A stretch of 64,000 nucleotides of DNA from Flavivirga jejuensis (GTDB lineage: Bacteria > Bacteroidota > Bacteroidia > Flavobacteriales > Flavobacteriaceae). Under the pieces are notes generated by a model. The model searched no databases. It worked only from the letters and a program-made list of their open reading frames with translations, and had not been told where the DNA came from. The stretch spans positions 248,001 to 312,000 of the forward strand of contig NZ_JAUOEL010000004.1 of assembly GCF_030540765.1 (NCBI RefSeq), given 5' to 3'. The translations under genes were made by a program, and so were the position numbers. Positions 54,958 to 63,894 of the stretch are shown here, piece by piece; positions within the stretch are counted from its first letter, which is position 1, and the number at the start of each line of letters is the position of its first letter.

Positions 54958-55049
54958 TGAACGCGTCTTAATTTTTTAGTTTTATACCAAAAAGTTTGGT
55001 TTTTAGAGGTGAAATTAAAAGTTGTGATTAGTTCAAAACACATAAAAAA

Positions 55050-55634
55050 ATGAAGCCCACAAGATTTGAAACCACCATAGCGTTGATAGATAAAAAAAAC
55101 GCTGAAGATATTAATACATATCAGGTTTATGGTTTAGACTATCCAAAGGAATTATTGTATTCGCAGCGTATGTCTAGAAAACTTTTACAATTTAATCCAA
55201 ATGCATCAAGAGCCCTTCAAATAGCAGCACGAGCTCAACATATTTGTCGTTGGAAAATAGCAAGAGATACATATCCGATGGATCGGATTGGGTATCTAAA
55301 ATGGCGAGAAACTCTAAAAAAAATGCATGCAGAGCTAACAGTCGAAATTCTTGATCAGGTAGGATATGATACGCAGTTTAAAGATAGAGTATCTCTATTG
55401 ATAAACAAAAAGCTAATCAAAAAAAATGAAGAATCTCAGATTTTAGAAGATACGATCTGTTTGGTTTTTTTAGACTATTATTTTGAAGAGTTTGCAGCAA
55501 AGCATAATGATGAAAAGATCATTGATATTCTTAAAAAGACCTGGGTAAAAATGTCTGATAAAGGACATGAAGCAGCATTGAAGCTTAACTTCTCAGAGAA
55601 AAGTTTGTCTTTGGTAAAACAAGCCTTAGCGTAA
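55050..55634 (+). CDS. DUF4202 family protein
   Basis: A 194-residue cytosolic helical protein. The family core RALQIAARAQHICRWKIARD then RIGYLKWRETLKKMHAEL is present, with His residues that could bind a metal. DUF4202 genes recur beside nitrite/nitrate assimilation genes, but the biochemical role is unknown. It lies between nirD and the sensor kinase with short gaps (92 and 11 bp). Confidence 0.85.
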   Translation: MKPTRFETTIALIDKKNAEDINTYQVYGLDYPKELLYSQRMSRKLLQFNPNASRALQIAARAQHICRWKIARDTYPMDRIGYLKWRETLKKMHAELTVEILDQVGYDTQFKDRVSLLINKKLIKKNEESQILEDTICLVFLDYYFEEFAAKHNDEKIIDILKKTWVKMSDKGHEAALKLNFSEKSLSLVKQALA

Positions 55635-55645
55635 CAAAATAAAAA

Positions 55646-57469
55646 ATGACTAAACATGGCAGTTCTTTAGATCAACGTACTTTCCAACGGTTGAGTCGTT
55701 TGTATATTATTGCTTTAAGTACCATTGCAATTTCTGTTATTATTAGTCAGATTCTTATTAGAAAACATTTAAATGATCAACAAAACGATTCTACAGTAAT
55801 AAATATCGCTGGAAGACAGCGTATGTTGAGTCAGAAATTAACAAAAGAAATTTTGTCAATTTCAATAGAAAACAATCAGGAAGAACGGCTTACCTTAAAA
55901 AATAGACTTAAAAAGACGCTTCAACTTTGGGAGTCGTCTCACCATGCGCTTCAAGAGGGAAGTGATAGCCTTGGACTTCCAGGGAATAATAGTGATGTGA
56001 TTTTAGCCATGTTTAAAGACATTAATTTGTCTTTCAACGCTATAAATGAAGCGGCTTCTTCAATTATAAAAAAAAATGAGAATATTTCAAATGGTTCCAC
56101 TTTAGTATTTGCAGATGAGTTAAGCATTATCCAAAAAAACGAAGGGGTATTTTTATTGCAAATGGATCAAATTGTAAATCAATTTGATTTAGAAGCTGAA
56201 GAAAAAGTAGCCTGGTTACGGAATTTAGAAATGCTTCTAATGGCAATCACATTATTACTTTTATTAGGGGAATTCCTTTTTATATTCTGGCCTACCGCTA
56301 AAACAGTAAAAAATAGTCTTTCCGAATTGTTAGAAGCAGAGAAGAAAGCAAAAAAAATGGCTTTTGATGCCGATGTTTTAAGTGAAGCTAAAGAAAAATC
56401 AATAAAAGAGTTACGTGCACTAAGTCTTGCGATTGACGAAACATTATTGTTTGCACGTATTGCACCCAATGGTATTGTTATGCATATGGGGAATAAGTTT
56501 TCCCGCTTGTTTAAGTTTAGTAAATTCAATACGAATGTGCTTTTTTCTGAAGTTTTATCTATTCATGAAAAAGAACAAACCATTATAGACGATATTGTTT
56601 CGCAACATAAAAAAACAGGTTGGCAAGGAGAGGTTAAAGCAACCACTAAAGATGCTGTAGCGGTATGGTTAGAAATGGCGATTATTCCTTTTAGCCCAAC
56701 TAATGATAAATCAGAATTGTTGATTATAGCCTCAGACATCACATCAAAGAAGGAAGGACTTATAGAAATAGAGCGCTTAACAAAAGCTAGTTTTGAGGAG
56801 AGAATGAGTCAACAAAAAACCATTTCCAGTAAGATTATAGAAAATCAGGAAAAGGAGCAAAACCGAATTGCTAAAGATGTACATGATGGCATAGGCCAAA
56901 TGCTTACAGGATTAAAGTATAATCTGGAAAGTATCGATATAAAGGATGTTGATAAAACGGCTGTAAAAATTGAACACCTAAAAGAACTCACATCTAATAT
57001 TATAAAAGGCGTAAGAACAGCAACATTTAATTTAACGCCTCCAGAATTATCAGATTACGGCATTGTACCTGCAATGACTAAGCTTACTCAAGAACTTTCT
57101 AAACTTACAGGGAAAGATATTGTGCTTTATAACAAAACAGATTTTGCAGATAGATTAGATTCACTTGCTGAGATTAATATCTATAGAATTGTACAAGAAG
57201 CCATTAATAATGCTATAAAATATGCAGATTCCAAACATATTATAGTATCCTTAACGCATAGTAAAAAAATACTTAGTATTGTTATTGATGACGATGGTAA
57301 AGGCTTTGATCCCACTAAGATTAAAAATGTAAAGAATGGAGAAGGAGGGATGGGAATGACTTTTATGAATGAACGCATTAAATATATTGACGGACGATTA
57401 TTTCTTAATTCTGAAAAAGGAAAGGGTACAAGAGTGACGTTAAATATTCCTTTGGTTTTTAGTACATGA
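55646..57469 (+). CDS. NarX-like sensor histidine kinase with PilJ-type N-domain
   Basis: A 607-residue kinase. TM1 is at about 17-36. The PilJ/NarX-like sensor (about 40-190) has VINIAGRQRMLSQKL at 51-65, the counterpart of the NarX P-box that binds nitrate or nitrite. TM2 is at 196-215. A PAS-like region (about 262-370) is followed by a HisKA_3 domain with H413 (NRIAKDVHDGIGQML) and HATPase (NAIKYADSKH, IDDDGKGFDP, GGMGMTFMNERI). HisKA_3 kinases pair with NarL-type regulators, and one lies 1 kb downstream. It probably controls nirBD in response to nitrate or nitrite; that is inferred. Confidence 0.88.
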   Translation: MTKHGSSLDQRTFQRLSRLYIIALSTIAISVIISQILIRKHLNDQQNDSTVINIAGRQRMLSQKLTKEILSISIENNQEERLTLKNRLKKTLQLWESSHHALQEGSDSLGLPGNNSDVILAMFKDINLSFNAINEAASSIIKKNENISNGSTLVFADELSIIQKNEGVFLLQMDQIVNQFDLEAEEKVAWLRNLEMLLMAITLLLLLGEFLFIFWPTAKTVKNSLSELLEAEKKAKKMAFDADVLSEAKEKSIKELRALSLAIDETLLFARIAPNGIVMHMGNKFSRLFKFSKFNTNVLFSEVLSIHEKEQTIIDDIVSQHKKTGWQGEVKATTKDAVAVWLEMAIIPFSPTNDKSELLIIASDITSKKEGLIEIERLTKASFEERMSQQKTISSKIIENQEKEQNRIAKDVHDGIGQMLTGLKYNLESIDIKDVDKTAVKIEHLKELTSNIIKGVRTATFNLTPPELSDYGIVPAMTKLTQELSKLTGKDIVLYNKTDFADRLDSLAEINIYRIVQEAINNAIKYADSKHIIVSLTHSKKILSIVIDDDGKGFDPTKIKNVKNGEGGMGMTFMNERIKYIDGRLFLNSEKGKGTRVTLNIPLVFST

Positions 57470-58044
57470 CAAAAATTAATAATATATCAGATGTCAGTCT
57501 GAGGCACCAGATAAAAAAAATTAATTAGCGGTGGAAATGACGTAATTGGGGTGTCATCCTATGTTTGCAAAAGGTTAGTTCATTCAGAGGTTAGTTCATT
57601 CAGAAGGAGGTACGACTGAAGACTCTTTAGAAATTAATGATAAAGATTCTTCGCTGCGCTCTGAATGACAAACGATTGTAAATTAGGTATTTATGAAAAT
57701 CCGTCAATGCTAGGCACCAGATAAAAAAATTAACTAGCGGATGAAATGACATAATTGGGGTATCATCCTATGTTTGCAAAAGGTTAGTGTCATTCAGAGG
57801 TTAGTGTCATTCAGAAGGAGGTACGACTGAAGAATCTTAAGAGATTAATGATAAAGATTCTTCGCTGCGCTCTGAATGACAAACGATTATAAATTAAGTA
57901 TTTATAAAAAACGTTAATGGTAGGCTATCGAAAACAAAATATATTTTGTTTGAAGATATAAGCGAAGCTTACGATTGAAGAATCTTTAGAGACTAATTAT
58001 AAAGATTCTTCGCTGTGCTCTGACAAACGATTATAAATTAAATT
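57470..58044. repeat. Intergenic repeat block 4
   Basis: A tandem pair of about 200 bp units, with cores at 57595-57669 and 57806-57880. Each starts near AGGCACCAGATAAAAAAA, then ATTGGGGTGTCATCC or its ATTGGGGTATCATCC variant, then the GTCATTCAGAAGG core. A third, AAAACAAAATATATTTTG-containing variant at about 57921-58025 runs almost to the ridA start. It separates the kinase gene from ridA and its partner regulator gene. Confidence 0.85.
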
Positions 58045-58434
58045 ATGAATAAAAAATTAATAAGCTCAGGTTCAACATTTGAAGAAAGTATAGGCTATTC
58101 CAGAGCAGTTGTACAAGACAATTGGGTATTTGTATCTGGAACAACAGGCTATAATTATGAAACCATGAGTATTAGTGATGATATCGTTGAGCAAACCGAG
58201 CAATGCTTAATTAATATAAAGAATACACTAGAGCAAGCAGATGCAAGCCTGTCTGATGTAGTACGCGTGACTTATATTTTGCCAAATGCCAAAGCATTTG
58301 AATCTTGTTGGCCAGTATTAAAAAAATATTTTGGTGAGGTTAGGCCAGCGGCAACCATGTTTTCGGCATTACTTGCAGATGATAAAATGAAAATTGAAAT
58401 TCAAGTGACAGCTTTGAAGTCACAAAATACGTAG
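58045..58434 (+). CDS. RidA family protein
   Basis: A 129-residue YjgF/RidA-fold protein with the typical GYSRAVVQDNWVFVSGTTGY and VRPAATMFSALLADDKMKIEIQV. Canonical RidA hydrolyses reactive enamines and imines. It has the conserved R of the active site within VRPAATMF. Between kinase and regulator genes it may serve nitrogen metabolism. It lies close to the end of repeat block 4. Confidence 0.87.
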   Translation: MNKKLISSGSTFEESIGYSRAVVQDNWVFVSGTTGYNYETMSISDDIVEQTEQCLINIKNTLEQADASLSDVVRVTYILPNAKAFESCWPVLKKYFGEVRPAATMFSALLADDKMKIEIQVTALKSQNT

Positions 58435-58487
58435 TATTACTTAAAATCGTTATTTTTGTACTTATAATTCAAGTTTAATAAATAGAT

Positions 58488-59141
58488 ATGATTCATATAG
58501 TTTTAGCAGACGATCACGTTTTGGTAAGAGATGGTATTAAAGCGCTTTTAGAAGATGAGCAAGGGATAGCCGTTATAGATGAAGCATCAAATGGTAAAGA
58601 AGCATTGGAAGTTTTAGAACGTACCAAGCCAGATTTGTTAATTGTAGATATAAGAATGCCAGAGCTTAATGGTATTGAAGTGGTTACTGAAGTGTCAAAA
58701 AAGCATAAAAAAGTAAGAACCTTGGTCTTGTCTATGCACGACTCAGAAGAATACGTTATTAAAGCGATTCAAGCTGGCGCTGATGGTTATTTATTAAAAG
58801 GAGCAAGTAAAGAGGAGTTTTTAAAAGCTATAAATAAAGTAGCATCGGGAGGTAAATATTTTACAGGTGATGTATCTGCCATTATCATGAATAATTTTGT
58901 GAACGGAAATGCGGCCAGTTCAACACAAAAAGAACCCGTTGAAGATCCGTTTCATCTAACTAAAAGAGAAAAACAAATACTTGGTTTGGTCTTACAGCTT
59001 AAAAATAATAAAGATATTGCCGAAGAACTTCAAATAAGCAAACGTACTGCCGAAGTACATCGTTTCAATTTAATGAAAAAGTTAGAAGTAAAAAATATTA
59101 TGGAACTTAATAATAAAGCTAAGGAATATCAGTTGATTTAG
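58488..59141 (+). CDS. NarL/FixJ-family response regulator
   Basis: A 217-residue regulator. The receiver has D8-D9, phosphoacceptor D54 (LLIVDIRMPE) and K104 (LLKG). A LuxR-type HTH lies at about 150-210 (LTKREKQILGLVLQLKNNKD, ISKRTAEVHRFNLMKKLEVK). It is the expected partner of the HisKA_3 kinase at 55646, with RidA between them. The predicted target is nirBD. Confidence 0.93.
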   Translation: MIHIVLADDHVLVRDGIKALLEDEQGIAVIDEASNGKEALEVLERTKPDLLIVDIRMPELNGIEVVTEVSKKHKKVRTLVLSMHDSEEYVIKAIQAGADGYLLKGASKEEFLKAINKVASGGKYFTGDVSAIIMNNFVNGNAASSTQKEPVEDPFHLTKREKQILGLVLQLKNNKDIAEELQISKRTAEVHRFNLMKKLEVKNIMELNNKAKEYQLI

Positions 59142-59198
59142 TTTGTGTTTTTAAGTTCTGTTTAAGTAAAAGGGGATTTTGTGGTTAATGTTTTTCTT

Positions 59199-59993
59199 TC
59201 ACTTACTCAATTTCAGTATTCGAAAGGCTCCTTGAATGACCAAGATAAAAACAATTGTTCCTACAATCAAATCAGGTTTACTGGAACTCAACCAATTTAC
59301 CAAAATTCCTGCAATTATTACTCCTAAATTGATAATCACGTCGTTTGAGGTGAAAATCATACTTGCTTTCATATGGGCTTCTTCTTTGCTTTTTGACTTT
59401 TGTAAAATGTAAAGACAAATTCCGTTTGCAATAAGGGCAAAAATCGAAATGATAATCATTGTTGAAAAATCTGGAAGTTTCTCGTCTCCAAAAAACCTTC
59501 TTAAAACTTCCACAAATCCGATAATCGCAAGTGTGATTTGAAAATATCCAGCAAGTTTTGCAATCCGCTTTTTTTTAATCAACGTTCCGCCAACTGCAAA
59601 CAAACTAATTCCGTAAACGAAACTGTCTGCAAGCATATCCAAACTATCGGCAATAAGTCCCATAGATTTTGAAATCACCCCTGTTGTTATTTCGATAATA
59701 AAAAAAGCAAAATTGATTAGAAGTACAGACCAAAGTAACTTTTTTTGGTTTGTGTTTTCTTTAAAATCCGTTTGGTCGGTTGGTTCGGTTGAAAGTTTCT
59801 TTCCACCTAAATTCAGTTCGATAATAGACTTTTCGATTTGGTTGATTTCTCCGCTGTGAAAAACCGTCAATTTTCGGTTTGGAATGTCAAAGTCTAAATT
59901 TGCAATATTTGGAATTCCGTCCAATGTTATTCGGATGAGGTTTTCCTCCGATGGACAATCCATTTTGGTAATTTCAAATATTGTTTTGTTCAT
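59199..59993 (-). CDS. CDF cation transporter with N-terminal HMA-like domain
   Basis: The preferred start is ATG at 59993 (MNKTIFEITKMDCPSEENLI); an alternative start at 60023 adds ten residues. About 264 residues. An HMA-like domain (about 1-70) with a single MDC site comes first. Six membrane helices follow, with the CDF metal-site motifs DSLDMLADSFVYG and SNDVIINLG. It probably exports a divalent cation such as Zn2+ or Cd2+. GC content looks a bit higher than in the neighbours, and its codons differ (for example TCCG and CGG words), which hints at transfer. Confidence 0.85.
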   Translation of the reverse strand: MNKTIFEITKMDCPSEENLIRITLDGIPNIANLDFDIPNRKLTVFHSGEINQIEKSIIELNLGGKKLSTEPTDQTDFKENTNQKKLLWSVLLINFAFFIIEITTGVISKSMGLIADSLDMLADSFVYGISLFAVGGTLIKKKRIAKLAGYFQITLAIIGFVEVLRRFFGDEKLPDFSTMIIISIFALIANGICLYILQKSKSKEEAHMKASMIFTSNDVIINLGVIIAGILVNWLSSSKPDLIVGTIVFILVIQGAFRILKLSK

Positions 59994-60203
59994 TCGGTTT
60001 CTAGCGTTTTCTGTATTAATCACAACGATTTGTGCAATATTAAGTGGTATATATCACTTTCTTATAGGGTTAACACTTAGCTAAATTTACGATTAATTTT
60101 CTTTGAATCGTCAAATTTTAAATTTTGCAGACTTTGTTAAAAATACTCATTTTAGGTTTGAAACGAAATCCTTATTATTTCTATACTTCTTTGTTGTTCT
60201 CAG

Positions 60204-61184
60204 TTATTCTACTTCGTTATTATTTAGAAATTCTAATATCAGTTTTGCGATTTCCCTTGTTTTTTCTTCAGCAGCAAAATGACCTGCATCAAGAAGGTGG
60301 AGTGCTGCTTTTGGTAAATCTTTTAAGTAAGCTTTTGCGCCATTAGAATTAAATTTTAAATCCTTTTTACCCCAAACAATAAGGGTTTTAGGTTGATGCT
60401 CCCTAAGCATCTTTTGCCATTTAGGATATCTAATTAAATTGTTATTATAATCTTGAAAAAGTTGCACTTGAATTTCTCTATCCTTATCAGAATTTAAAAA
60501 AACAAGATCGTGTGTCCAAGCATCAGGACTTTGAATATTAATATTTGTTGAGTCAAGATCGAACAAATACTGTTTGTTAATTATTGCATCTTTTCCAGTA
60601 AGACTGTATAAAAAATCGTGTTTTGTTCGTGTAGTATCTGTTTGAGCTGTTCTAAAAAAGTCTTGTCGTTTTGGAGTTAGTCCATCAAGATATGCATTTG
60701 CATTTTGAACAATTAGTGCATCTATTCTATTAGGATCATTCATCATCATGCGATAGCCTACTGGGGCTCCAAAATCTTGCATGTACATAACATAGTTATT
60801 AATTTCGAGCTTATCTAAAAGTTTTTGAGTATAGTTTGCTAATAAATCAAAGGTATAAGTCGTTGTATTTGGGTCTAAATGGTCACTATAACCCGACCCC
60901 AGATTATCTGGTGCAATTATATGATAATGCGTGGATAACATGGGTATTAAATTCCTATACGAATGGGAAGAAGATGGATAGCCGTGCAATAAAACAATTG
61001 TTGGATTTTTTCTATTACCTGACTCTCTATAAAATAATTTAACACTATCAATCATCTTATAATTATATGTTGTTGGAGGAGGTAAAAAGTATTCCTTTTG
61101 GTTTGATTCGGTTTTGTTATATTTTGGATTGTCGCATCCAGTTATTACGATTGTAAAAAGTATAATGATTAATAATTGTTTCAT
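60204..61184 (-). CDS. Alpha/beta-hydrolase lipoprotein, haloalkane dehalogenase-like, paralogue 1
   Basis: A 326-residue lipoprotein with a lipobox ending at C17 (IVITGCDN). HGYPSSS near 67 forms the oxyanion hole. The nucleophile is an Asp, D137 in MQDFGAP, as in haloalkane dehalogenases and epoxide hydrolases, and the catalytic His is near 302 in DAGHFAAEE. It lies downstream of its paralogue in the same direction. Envelope location and an Asp nucleophile suggest detoxification of an unknown substrate. Confidence 0.85.
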   Translation of the reverse strand: MKQLLIIILFTIVITGCDNPKYNKTESNQKEYFLPPPTTYNYKMIDSVKLFYRESGNRKNPTIVLLHGYPSSSHSYRNLIPMLSTHYHIIAPDNLGSGYSDHLDPNTTTYTFDLLANYTQKLLDKLEINNYVMYMQDFGAPVGYRMMMNDPNRIDALIVQNANAYLDGLTPKRQDFFRTAQTDTTRTKHDFLYSLTGKDAIINKQYLFDLDSTNINIQSPDAWTHDLVFLNSDKDREIQVQLFQDYNNNLIRYPKWQKMLREHQPKTLIVWGKKDLKFNSNGAKAYLKDLPKAALHLLDAGHFAAEEKTREIAKLILEFLNNNEVE

Positions 61185-61329
61185 TTTTTTGACTATAATT
61201 ATTTGATTAATCGCTGCTATCTTTCAAGTTAAAAGATATGTAATTTAAAAAATAACGGTTTGAGTTACTACCCAAAATCGCTATTTTTTATGACTTGTTA
61301 ATACCCGATTTTTATCTAGATTAGAGATG

Positions 61330-62310
61330 TTATTCTATGTTTTTTCTCATAAATATTTTGATTTTTTGAATGATATCATCGCCATCTTCTTCTAATGCAA
61401 AATGTCCTGTATCATATATATTATAATCAATATTTTTAACATCTTTTTTGAAAGCTTCTGCGCCACTTTCAGGAAAAAAAGCATCGTTTTTACCCCAAAC
61501 AATTAATAGAGGAGGTTGATTGTTTCTCAAATATTTTTGCCATTTTGGATACAATTTTAAATTATTTTGATAATCATAAAATAAATCTAGGTTAATAGCA
61601 TGTGCATGTGGTCTGGAAAGCCTCAAATAATCTAAATGCCAATTATCAGGATTCACATTTTCTATATCTCTAACACCATGTGTATATTGCCATTTTAAGC
61701 CTTCTAAAGAAAAAACAGGTAATAAAGCTTCTTCTGTTTGCTTATTTCTGTTTTTCCAAAACTCTTTAATTCCTGCCCAAGCCTCTCCTAAACCTTCTTC
61801 ATAGGCATTACCGTTTTGATTTATTATAGCAGTAACCCTTTCTGGATGTGCCGTTGCAATTCTAAAACCAATAGGTGCTCCATAGTCCTGAATCATTAGT
61901 GCATATGAGTTGATTTTCTTTTTCTCTAGAAACGCATCAATTGTTGATGCCAGGTTATCAAAGGTGTATTTATAGGTGTTGGAATCTGGAAAATCACTAT
62001 TACCAAAGCTAGGATAGTCTGGTGCTATGAGATGAAATTCGTCTGACAATTGATTTAAAACTTTTCTATATTGATGAGAAGAAGCAGGAAAACCATGTAA
62101 TAATACTATAGTTGGATTTTTAGGATTACCAGCTTCTCGATAGGCTATGTTGATTCCGTTAATGTCTATCGTTTTATATTTAAGTGTTATTGTTTTTTTC
62201 TCTCTTATTTGCTCTATATCATTGGGGCGAGTACGTACTTTAGATTTAATTTTGTCTCCACAAGAGACAAAAAGGAAAACTGTGATTAATGTGATTAATA
62301 AATTCTTCAT
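61330..62310 (-). CDS. Alpha/beta-hydrolase lipoprotein, haloalkane dehalogenase-like, paralogue 2
   Basis: A 326-residue paralogue of the next gene, with lipobox C17 (FLFVSCGDK), HGFPASS, nucleophile D142 in QDYGAP and catalytic His in DTGHFALEE. Its cap region differs most. Between it and the SDR gene lies a minus-strand terminator, so the pair is probably transcribed separately from the SDR/TetR module. Confidence 0.85.
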   Translation of the reverse strand: MKNLLITLITVFLFVSCGDKIKSKVRTRPNDIEQIREKKTITLKYKTIDINGINIAYREAGNPKNPTIVLLHGFPASSHQYRKVLNQLSDEFHLIAPDYPSFGNSDFPDSNTYKYTFDNLASTIDAFLEKKKINSYALMIQDYGAPIGFRIATAHPERVTAIINQNGNAYEEGLGEAWAGIKEFWKNRNKQTEEALLPVFSLEGLKWQYTHGVRDIENVNPDNWHLDYLRLSRPHAHAINLDLFYDYQNNLKLYPKWQKYLRNNQPPLLIVWGKNDAFFPESGAEAFKKDVKNIDYNIYDTGHFALEEDGDDIIQKIKIFMRKNIE

Positions 62311-62407
62311 TGTGTTTTATTTTAAATAAGGGCACTTTTAATTTTTGTATTGATTTCGGGCAAGGGTATTTCAAAATATTTTGAGTGAGTAATATTGATA
62401 ATAAACA

Positions 62408-62448
62408 TAAAAAAAGCCATAAACAGAGCCTAAACTCTGTTATGGCTT
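62408..62448 (-). terminator. Intrinsic terminator of the SDR gene
   Basis: AAGCCATAAACAGAG (62414-62428) pairs with CTCTGTTATGGCTT on the other side of a CCTAAA loop, one base bulged. On the minus strand it is followed by a T-run (A-run at 62408-62413). Confidence 0.85.
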
Positions 62449-62466
62449 GCATTGTTATGTGTCTGC

Positions 62467-63213
62467 TTAATTTCTTCCAGCCATGATACCACCATCGGTA
62501 TCCCAGATGGCACCAGTAACCCAAGATGCCTTTTCTGAAAGTAAAAAGAGTATGCTATTTGCAATATCATTAGGTTCTCCAATCCTTCCAATAGGATGAA
62601 ATCCATTAAAACCTGCTAATGCATTTTGAGCTTCTTCTTTTCCTCCAAAAACACCGTGATAAACAGGTGTGTTTACTACTGCTGGAGATACAGCATTTAC
62701 TCGGATATTATCATCTGCTAGTTCCATTGCTAAATGTTTAGTCAAAGAATGTAAACCCGCTTTTTGCATAGAGTAAGCAGAAGATGGTGTTGCTTTTATA
62801 GCTTGTTTAGCCCACATAGATCCTACATTTACGATGGCTCCTCCATTAGTGGCTTTCATCTTTTTAGCGGCACTTTGTGTAATGAAAAAGAAACCTCTGT
62901 TTAAATCTAAGTAAGAATTATAATCTTCTAATGTGTGATCTAAAAATGGTTTTGGTCCAAAAATCCCTGATGCATTAACGAGATAATCTAAGTTATCCCA
63001 TGCTGTGATTTCTGAAATTAAAGTTTCTACTTCATCTGTTTTAGATATGTTTATTGCATGTTTAATCAAATTAGGATTATCAGCTACTTTATCAACATTT
63101 CTACCTACAATGTGTACCGTTGCACCGCCTTCTAATAAGGCATTTGTTGTTTCATTTCCAATGCCACTTGTACCTCCAATTACTAAGGCTACTTTTTTTT
63201 CGAATTCTTTCAT
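62467..63213 (-). CDS. Short-chain dehydrogenase/reductase
   Basis: A 248-residue classical SDR. The cofactor motif GGTSGIG is at 13-19, followed by VHIVGRN, which points to NADP(H). NASG is present and the catalytic SAYSMQKAG has Tyr-x3-Lys. A C-terminal [12 protein letters not shown] motif is also present. The substrate is unknown. A TetR regulator lies directly upstream with an AGACAG/CTGTCT operator in its promoter, so it is very likely that regulator's target. Confidence 0.92.
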   Translation of the reverse strand: MKEFEKKVALVIGGTSGIGNETTNALLEGGATVHIVGRNVDKVADNPNLIKHAINISKTDEVETLISEITAWDNLDYLVNASGIFGPKPFLDHTLEDYNSYLDLNRGFFFITQSAAKKMKATNGGAIVNVGSMWAKQAIKATPSSAYSMQKAGLHSLTKHLAMELADDNIRVNAVSPAVVNTPVYHGVFGGKEEAQNALAGFNGFHPIGRIGEPNDIANSILFLLSEKASWVTGAIWDTDGGIMAGRN

Positions 63214-63239
63214 TTTTTTTGTTTATTTAATTTATAAAT

Positions 63240-63257
63240 AGACAGGTAAGTCTGTCT
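63240..63257. promoter_or_regulatory. TetR-type operator ahead of the SDR gene
   Basis: AGACAG (63240-63245) and CTGTCT (63252-63257) with a 6-bp centre, 26 bp upstream of the SDR start. It shares the GACA/TGTC half-site with the operator at 63865-63894. Confidence 0.65.
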
Positions 63258-63276
63258 TTAAATGGATAAAATTTTT

Positions 63277-63858
63277 TTATCTTATGATTTGTGAACACAA
63301 ATTCTTTGTTTCTTTTATAGGCCAATTTTCTTGATGTAAATGACTTTCACTTACAGCACTTTCGTAGAGTAAGTAAATTTGTCGGGAAAGAGAATCGATT
63401 TGTTCTTCTTTAATATTTTCCAAATTGTTGGTAATAAGTTTTGAGATAAGATGAATAAAACTGTTTTTTTGGGCTTGTATTTCATTTCTGATTTTTTCAT
63501 TATCCTTTGGGATTTCTGAAACTGTTTTGATGCACCAGCAACCGTTAAAATCTTTATCCCGAAAAAAGACTTCAAGAAAATCAAAAATAGCAAGTATTTG
63601 AGTTTTCCCTTTTTGTTTGGAAGTGGTGAACGCTTCAATATCTGAAATAAAAGTCGCATTCTTGAATTGAAGATAGGCAAGGCATATATCTTCTTTTGAT
63701 TTAAAATGATTATAAAGTGTTGCTTTGGCTATACCAGTTTCTGAAATAATTTCATTTATTCCAGTGGAATTATACCCATTCTTATAAAATAAGAATGAAG
63801 CAGTTTCAATGATTCTATTTTTTACCTCAGAATGTTTCATGAGGCAAATATAAAACAA
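63277..63858 (-). CDS. TetR-family transcriptional repressor
   Basis: A 193-residue repressor. The N-terminal HTH is at about 10-55 (RIIETASFLFYKNGYNSTGI, TGIAKATLYNHFKSKEDIC). The rest is a helical ligand-binding domain with a CWCIKTVSEIP segment holding two Cys. Palindromic sites occur both before its own gene and before the SDR, so it most likely autoregulates and controls the SDR. The inducer is unknown. Confidence 0.92.
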   Translation of the reverse strand: MFYICLMKHSEVKNRIIETASFLFYKNGYNSTGINEIISETGIAKATLYNHFKSKEDICLAYLQFKNATFISDIEAFTTSKQKGKTQILAIFDFLEVFFRDKDFNGCWCIKTVSEIPKDNEKIRNEIQAQKNSFIHLISKLITNNLENIKEEQIDSLSRQIYLLYESAVSESHLHQENWPIKETKNLCSQIIR

Positions 63859-63864
63859 ATATTC

Positions 63865-63894
63865 AAAAATAAAGACAAGTCTGTCTTTATTTTT
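63865..63894. promoter_or_regulatory. Perfect palindromic operator of the TetR gene
   Basis: AAAAATAAAGACA (63865-63877) and its exact reverse complement (63882-63894) flank AGTC. It lies 7 bp upstream of the TetR start codon, covering its expected promoter region. Confidence 0.75.

Noticed and set aside
60125-60346. A plus-strand frame of 73 residues.
   Set aside because: It lies mostly antisense to the hydrolase gene at 60204 and has no family features.
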